Positions 5,088 through 8,558 of a stretch of DNA of 8,558 bases are shown one piece after another. Location: NCBI GenBank assembly GCA_021160765.1, contig JAGHBW010000107.1, forward strand, positions 1 to 8,558, given 5' to 3'. The notes beneath the pieces were generated by a model. The model searched no databases, was not told where the DNA came from, and worked only from the letters and a program-made list of their open reading frames with translations. Numbering within the stretch: the first letter of the stretch is position 1; each line of letters opens with the position of its first letter. The DNA is from Thermoplasmata archaeon. GTDB lineage: Archaea; Thermoplasmatota; Penumbrarchaeia; Penumbrarchaeales; EX4484-36. The position numbers and the translations under genes were made by a program.

Positions 5088-6248
5088 TTGAAAACGGGCC
5101 TCAGAGAGCTCTTCAGGCCCTCCCGCAAAAAGAGAAAACGGGAGGTTTCAACAGAGGAGAGATTAGTCAAGGAGCTCATAAAAGAGCTGAAAAGCCTGAG
5201 AGAGGAGAAGAAAAAAGACCAGAAAAGGATTGAAGAACTTAGGCGAGAGATAGACAGTCTTAGGGTCAGCCTTACTCCTCCTGCTCATGCCCCTCTCCCC
5301 ATGGAAAAAGCGGTAAGGGATGAGGAACCCAGGGAGTTTGTCTCTGCTATACTTGAACTTCGGTTGATGGGGGTTGACCCAAAACACACCTTTGAGACTT
5401 TTCTCGTGGATGCAAACAATGCCTTTGCGTACAAGGTCTCCAAAAGTATTGTGGAGAGGCCCGCTGCTGTGTATAATCCTGTGTTCATCTACGGTGATGT
5501 GGGAACTGGAAAAACCCATCTCCTTCACGCCATTGCCAATGGAATAAAACAGGCCCACCCCACCCTCAAGATCCTGTACGCTCCAGTGGAGAGGTTTATA
5601 AATGAGATGATAAAAGCGGTTGATTACAATCGCCTGGAAAACTTCCGGAAGAGGTTTAGAGAGGTGGATGTGCTCCTTATTGATGATGTCCAGTTTTTAA
5701 GTGGAAAGATGGAGACCCAGATAGAGTTCTTTCACACCTTCAACGAATTGTACAACCGGGGTGCTCAGATCGTTCTATCCTCGGATAGACCCCCTGTGGC
5801 CCTTGAGCAGCTTGAGGCACGGCTTCGCTCAAGGTTCCAGGCGGGACTTATACTGGACGTGAAACCTCCCGGACATGAGACCAGGATAATGATACTTAAA
5901 GCAAGGTGCAGTGAGCTCGGAGTCTCCCCACCACGGGAGGTTCTGGAGAAGATATCCAACCTCTTCCCAAAGAATGTGAGGGAGATGCTGGGAGCCCTCA
6001 ATCGTGTGGTTGCGTATTCACAGTTTATGGAGGTGCCCTTGACCACAGAACTGGTTGATGAGGTCCTTCAGGGTGTTATGTTCACAGAGAAGACCACACA
6101 GAACGTAGCATATACAGAACCACTGAGGGAGGAGGACATAATTACAGAGGAGGACACGGGTCTCGTCCTTGAGCTCTCCGCCGACAGAATAGAGAAGACC
6201 CTCATGGAGGAGCTGGAGAAAATTAGAAAGAGCAAAGAGGAGGAGTAA
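5088..6248 (+). CDS. DnaA-like AAA+ ATPase with N-terminal coiled coil and no domain IV
   Basis: A 386-residue protein: a basic head (residues 10-18), a charged coiled coil (about 22-60), then an AAA+ module matching bacterial DnaA domain III. Visible are FETFLVDANNAFAY (102-115), Walker A GDVGTGKTHLL (136-146), Walker B VLLIDDVQF (195-203), sensor 1 LSSDRPP (230-236), box VII RLRSRF with the arginine finger (245-250), and sensor 2 KNVREMLGALNR (295-306), with Arg298 kept but the usual EGAL changed to LGAL. DnaA's DNA-binding domain IV is absent; instead there is an acidic tail with a short helix (365-386). It should bind and hydrolyse ATP and oligomerise, but not recognise DnaA boxes, so a Hda/DnaC-like adaptor or loader role, or something non-replicative, is likelier than origin initiation. 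TTG 5088 is the only usual start codon after the in-frame stop at 5064, yet GGAGG ends just one base before it. Convergent with ggr, 6 bases apart. Confidence 0.88.
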   Translation: MKTGLRELFRPSRKKRKREVSTEERLVKELIKELKSLREEKKKDQKRIEELRREIDSLRVSLTPPAHAPLPMEKAVRDEEPREFVSAILELRLMGVDPKHTFETFLVDANNAFAYKVSKSIVERPAAVYNPVFIYGDVGTGKTHLLHAIANGIKQAHPTLKILYAPVERFINEMIKAVDYNRLENFRKRFREVDVLLIDDVQFLSGKMETQIEFFHTFNELYNRGAQIVLSSDRPPVALEQLEARLRSRFQAGLILDVKPPGHETRIMILKARCSELGVSPPREVLEKISNLFPKNVREMLGALNRVVAYSQFMEVPLTTELVDEVLQGVMFTEKTTQNVAYTEPLREEDIITEEDTGLVLELSADRIEKTLMEELEKIRKSKEEE

Positions 6249-6254
6249 GTGTCT

Positions 6255-7448
6255 TCAAAGGAAATCCGCAAACTTCTCTGCAAGAGAGGGCCTTGCCTCC
6301 TTTACAGCCTTCAGTATAGCAGCGGTTGAGAGGCCTTCAAGTTTTATTGACCCTACGGCCTCAATAATGTCGTTCATCTCCTCATCCGTCAACTCCAGCA
6401 GTCTCTCTTTTGCTAGATAGTTTCTAGCCAGGGTGACCTCTAATCTTCTCCTCCAATTCTTTTCATATTCCTTAAGCGCCTCATTTGGTGTCAACTTCTC
6501 CTGGGCCATTTTTCCTAGGGCCTCACCCAGCTCCTTTCCAGCCACCGCACCGTTCATTACCCCACCACCGGTTAAGGCATCAATCATCCTGGCTGAATCA
6601 CCCACAGCAGCAAAGCCCTCCTTTGTCACAACCTCAGGAGGCATACTGACTGAAACTGCACCCCCATTTATCTCCACAATCTTGGCTCTCTTCAGGTCGT
6701 CCCTTGAGGCAATAAATTTATCCAGATATCTCTTTGGAGTTGCACCCTCCTTGGAAAACATCAGATTAACACCTATTCCCACATTGGCCACATTCTCGCT
6801 CTTCGGAAAGATCCAGACGTAGCCCCCGGGGGCGTAGCTCTGCCCTATATAGAATTCCGTGAAGAGGGGGTCCGTTTTAACACCCACCATCTCATATTGT
6901 ATGCATATATCCACATCACGGAGTTTGAGGAAGGTCTTAAGTCCTGCTTCCCTGGACAGACGCGCCTCAAACCCATCTGCAGCCACCGTCACATCAGCTT
7001 CAATACGGTACTCCTGTCCAAGTTGCCTGGCAAAAACCCCTCTTATCTTCCCACCCTCTTTTATAAGACCAGTAGCGGTAGTCTTCACCATTATATCCGC
7101 ACCCTCAGTAGCGGCGAGTTTCGCCAGATGTTTGTCAAAAATATCCCTTCTTATGATATATCCAGTCTCATTTCCTGCAAGGTCCTCCGACAGTTCAAGA
7201 ACAGAGCCTTTGGGGGAGATGATCTTAGCTCCTGCCACTTCGTTAGCTATCCAACCTCCATCAGGCTCAAGTTCTATCTTCTGTAATATCTTCTTGGATA
7301 TCCCCTCACCACACCTGACCGGGGAGCCCACTTCCTGTCTCTTCTCCAAGAGAAGCACCTTTGCCCCATTCTTGGCAGCATACCTGGCCACTGTGGTCCC
7401 GGCAGGCCCCCCACCAACAACCACAACGTCGTACTTCAGCCTCTTCAT
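6255..7448 (-). CDS. Geranylgeranyl reductase (digeranylgeranylglycerophospholipid reductase)
   Basis: A flavoprotein that reduces the double bonds of the geranylgeranyl chains of archaeal membrane lipids, 397 residues, the usual size. It shows the FAD-binding GGGPAG (12-17) with Glu35 at the end of the second strand, PVRCGEGIS (43-51) with the Cys46 typical of this family, RRDIFD (100-105), the substrate-side motif PGGYVWIFP (207-215), and GDSARMIDALTGGG (283-296), the second FAD/ribityl contact. It acts at the inner face of the membrane. It starts at ATG 7448 behind GGAGGGG (5-base spacer) and overlaps the ferredoxin stop by 4 bases (ATGA). A closely related arrangement is known in Methanosarcina acetivorans, where a ferredoxin encoded beside the reductase is needed for full lipid saturation in a heterologous host. 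A less specific role in reducing other prenyl chains is possible. Confidence 0.93.
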   Translation of the reverse strand: MKRLKYDVVVVGGGPAGTTVARYAAKNGAKVLLLEKRQEVGSPVRCGEGISKKILQKIELEPDGGWIANEVAGAKIISPKGSVLELSEDLAGNETGYIIRRDIFDKHLAKLAATEGADIMVKTTATGLIKEGGKIRGVFARQLGQEYRIEADVTVAADGFEARLSREAGLKTFLKLRDVDICIQYEMVGVKTDPLFTEFYIGQSYAPGGYVWIFPKSENVANVGIGVNLMFSKEGATPKRYLDKFIASRDDLKRAKIVEINGGAVSVSMPPEVVTKEGFAAVGDSARMIDALTGGGVMNGAVAGKELGEALGKMAQEKLTPNEALKEYEKNWRRRLEVTLARNYLAKERLLELTDEEMNDIIEAVGSIKLEGLSTAAILKAVKEARPSLAEKFADFL

Positions 7449-7627
7449 TCACTCCCCTCCGTCATTGTAATTGCACCTACAGGACATGCCTTAACGCATA
7501 TCCCGCAGCTTGTGCACCTCTCCTGATCCACGTCCACGTAGGTCTCCTTAAGGGTCATGGCCAGAACAGGACATACCCCAACACAGGTACCACACCAGAG
7601 GCACTTCTCCTTGTCAATTATAATCAC
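7445..7627 (-). CDS. 2x[4Fe-4S] ferredoxin, likely donor to geranylgeranyl reductase
   Basis: A small bacterial-type ferredoxin of 60 residues from GTG 7627. It has two complete cluster motifs, CLWCGTCVGVCP and CTSCGICVKACP (each CxxCxxCxxxCP), separated by the short strand-turn TLKETYVDVDQER that gives the pseudo-twofold fold. Nothing else is present, so it is a soluble electron carrier. Two GTG codons compete: 7636 overlaps the upstream stop, but GAGGTGA spans that position and sits a few bases before GTG 7627, the same SD-over-stop layout used by other genes here, so 7627 is preferred (63 residues if 7636). It overlaps the reductase gene by 4 bases, which argues for coupled translation and a shared task in lipid saturation. 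Confidence 0.9.
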   Translation of the reverse strand: MIIIDKEKCLWCGTCVGVCPVLAMTLKETYVDVDQERCTSCGICVKACPVGAITMTEGSE

Positions 7628-7632
7628 GCCGC

Positions 7633-8558
7633 TCACCTCTCAATAAACTCTTTTGCATTCTTCAGAAACGGAACTACCGACAGGTCCTCCTCAACATAAC
7701 CTATAGGACATTTATCCGCCTCCTGAGTAGGGTCCACCACACATAACAGTAGGGAATGCCACATCAGATCTGCAATGGTGCCCTTCTCGGGGTGCTGTAT
7801 GATCTCCCAGATGAGGTCAATGAATATCCTCTCATCAATCCCGGGGGGGAGTTCCTCCACATTGATGTATCTTTTTAGAATCATCTTTAATTTTATCCCT
7901 CCAAGCCTGGCCCGGAAGGTTGTTATCGGAAGGCCCTTCGCCTCTGTGAGAAGTTTTTCTACATCTTTTTTAAGATCCCACCAGCGCATTATTTTAGTAA
8001 TGGGGGAGTAGCCTTCTCCATCCAGGAGAAGCAACGCTGCCCTGAAGCACTCTTTGGGTGGGTAGAGTGAGGGGTAAGCGGTGCTCTTCAAAAGAGAGGA
8101 GAGTTTGAGAAGATGTGACAGGTCTTCAGCTCCAATGAAGTCCTCTCCCCCCACACCGTCATATTTCTCTATCTCCTTTATCACCCTCTCCTGCGAGACC
8201 CCTTCCCCCGCCACGTATATAACCGCCCTAATAACATCTTGATTTGCCAGGGCAAACCCCATGGGCCCCCTTATCGCCTCTCCGTCAACCTCCCCTTGAA
8301 GGGGTAGAAGGAGTACGGTGGATAGTGCTTTGGGCTGCACTCTTCTGAACATAACGTCAGATACCATTCTGATCCTTCTGAAGTTATCAATTGCCCCCCG
8401 GAGAACCTCAAATTCCACGTCGTTCTCATATTTCCCTAGGGGAGCTGGCCTTGTAAAGAGGATTACTGTGTGCAGGTGAGCATCCACCAGTTGCTGCAGA
8501 AGAACACGGTTTTTGAAAAATGGTCTCCCAGAGGATGTTATGGCGATCTCGGTGAAAC
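7633..8558 (-). CDS. Unrecognised conserved-looking protein, first visible gene of the ferredoxin-reductase operon (5' end outside window)
   Basis: The frame is open from the window edge to the TGA at 7633-7635, at least 307 residues. The GTG at 8487 is not a likely start because the 23 codons before it (FTEIAITSSGRPFFKNRVLL...) read on without a break as ordinary protein. No family was recognised. It is soluble by eye: no signal peptide or membrane helix, alternating hydrophobic strands early (TVILF, TVLLLPL, AVIYVAG), a Leu/Lys-rich helical middle, a WW pair (IMRWWDLKK), and a C-terminal part with LLLCVVDPTQEADKCPIGYVEEDL, where two cysteines and CPIGY stand out. No nucleotide-binding or iron-sulfur motif is evident. 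Its stop lies within the SD of the ferredoxin gene, so it belongs to the same operon; that is the only hint of a role, perhaps in lipid or redox metabolism. Confidence 0.75.
   Translation of the reverse strand, partial: FTEIAITSSGRPFFKNRVLLQQLVDAHLHTVILFTRPAPLGKYENDVEFEVLRGAIDNFRRIRMVSDVMFRRVQPKALSTVLLLPLQGEVDGEAIRGPMGFALANQDVIRAVIYVAGEGVSQERVIKEIEKYDGVGGEDFIGAEDLSHLLKLSSLLKSTAYPSLYPPKECFRAALLLLDGEGYSPITKIMRWWDLKKDVEKLLTEAKGLPITTFRARLGGIKLKMILKRYINVEELPPGIDERIFIDLIWEIIQHPEKGTIADLMWHSLLLCVVDPTQEADKCPIGYVEEDLSVVPFLKNAKEFIER

Noticed and set aside
5021..5233. 70-codon plus-strand frame with ATG 5051 overlapping the DnaA-like start
   Set aside because: It lies in another frame over the coiled-coil code of the DnaA-like gene, has no SD, and its Arg/Glu/Lys-rich product is explained by reading that code out of frame.
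8485..8487. GTG as start of the unrecognised 3'-edge gene
   Set aside because: The frame stays open to the window edge with protein-like codons and there is no SD before the GTG.

Overview
The window looks like a stretch of an archaeal, probably euryarchaeal, chromosome. The evidence is a geranylgeranyl reductase of archaeal lipid synthesis paired with a ferredoxin, TATA-like AT boxes at promoter distance, strong Shine-Dalgarno (SD) sites of the GAGGTGAT type that often span the upstream stop codon, GTG/TTG starts, and an AbrB-type regulator. No rRNA, tRNA, CRISPR array, insertion sequence or integrase was seen. Species was not determined.

Layout. (1) 1-656 (+): the C-terminal half of an MFS transporter, cut by the window edge. 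(2) 655-684: a hairpin followed by a T-tract on the minus strand, between converging units. (3) 696-1165 (-): a decayed ABC exporter locus, in which the first ~85 codons of the ATPase are joined out of frame to the last ~70 codons of an ABC-2 permease. (4) 1283-4553 (-): a compact five-gene operon in the order ribbon-helix-helix (RHH) regulator, CysD, DUF2061 small membrane protein, CysN GTPase, alkaline-phosphatase-superfamily hydrolase. Its promoter at about 4611-4620 is followed by a 10-bp tandem repeat that fits an RHH operator. (5) 4734-4928 (+): a small AbrB/SpoVT protein, divergent from the operon. (6) 5088-6248 (+): a DnaA-like AAA+ ATPase with an N-terminal coiled coil and no DnaA DNA-binding domain IV. 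(7) 6255-8558 (-): an operon of an unrecognised gene (cut by the window edge), a 2x[4Fe-4S] ferredoxin and geranylgeranyl reductase, with overlapping genes.

How the genes fit together. CysD and CysN together should make adenylylsulfate (APS) from ATP and sulfate. Neither APS kinase, APS/PAPS reductase nor sulfotransferase lies in the window, so the fate of the APS is open. The CysD carries a CC...CxxC cysteine set resembling the iron-sulfur site of APS reductases, and shares a C-terminal LRALGY tail with the RHH protein encoded next to it. The ferredoxin is the natural candidate electron donor for the reductase that saturates archaeal isoprenoid lipids. The most unusual single gene is the bacterial-type DnaA ATPase module in an archaeal setting.
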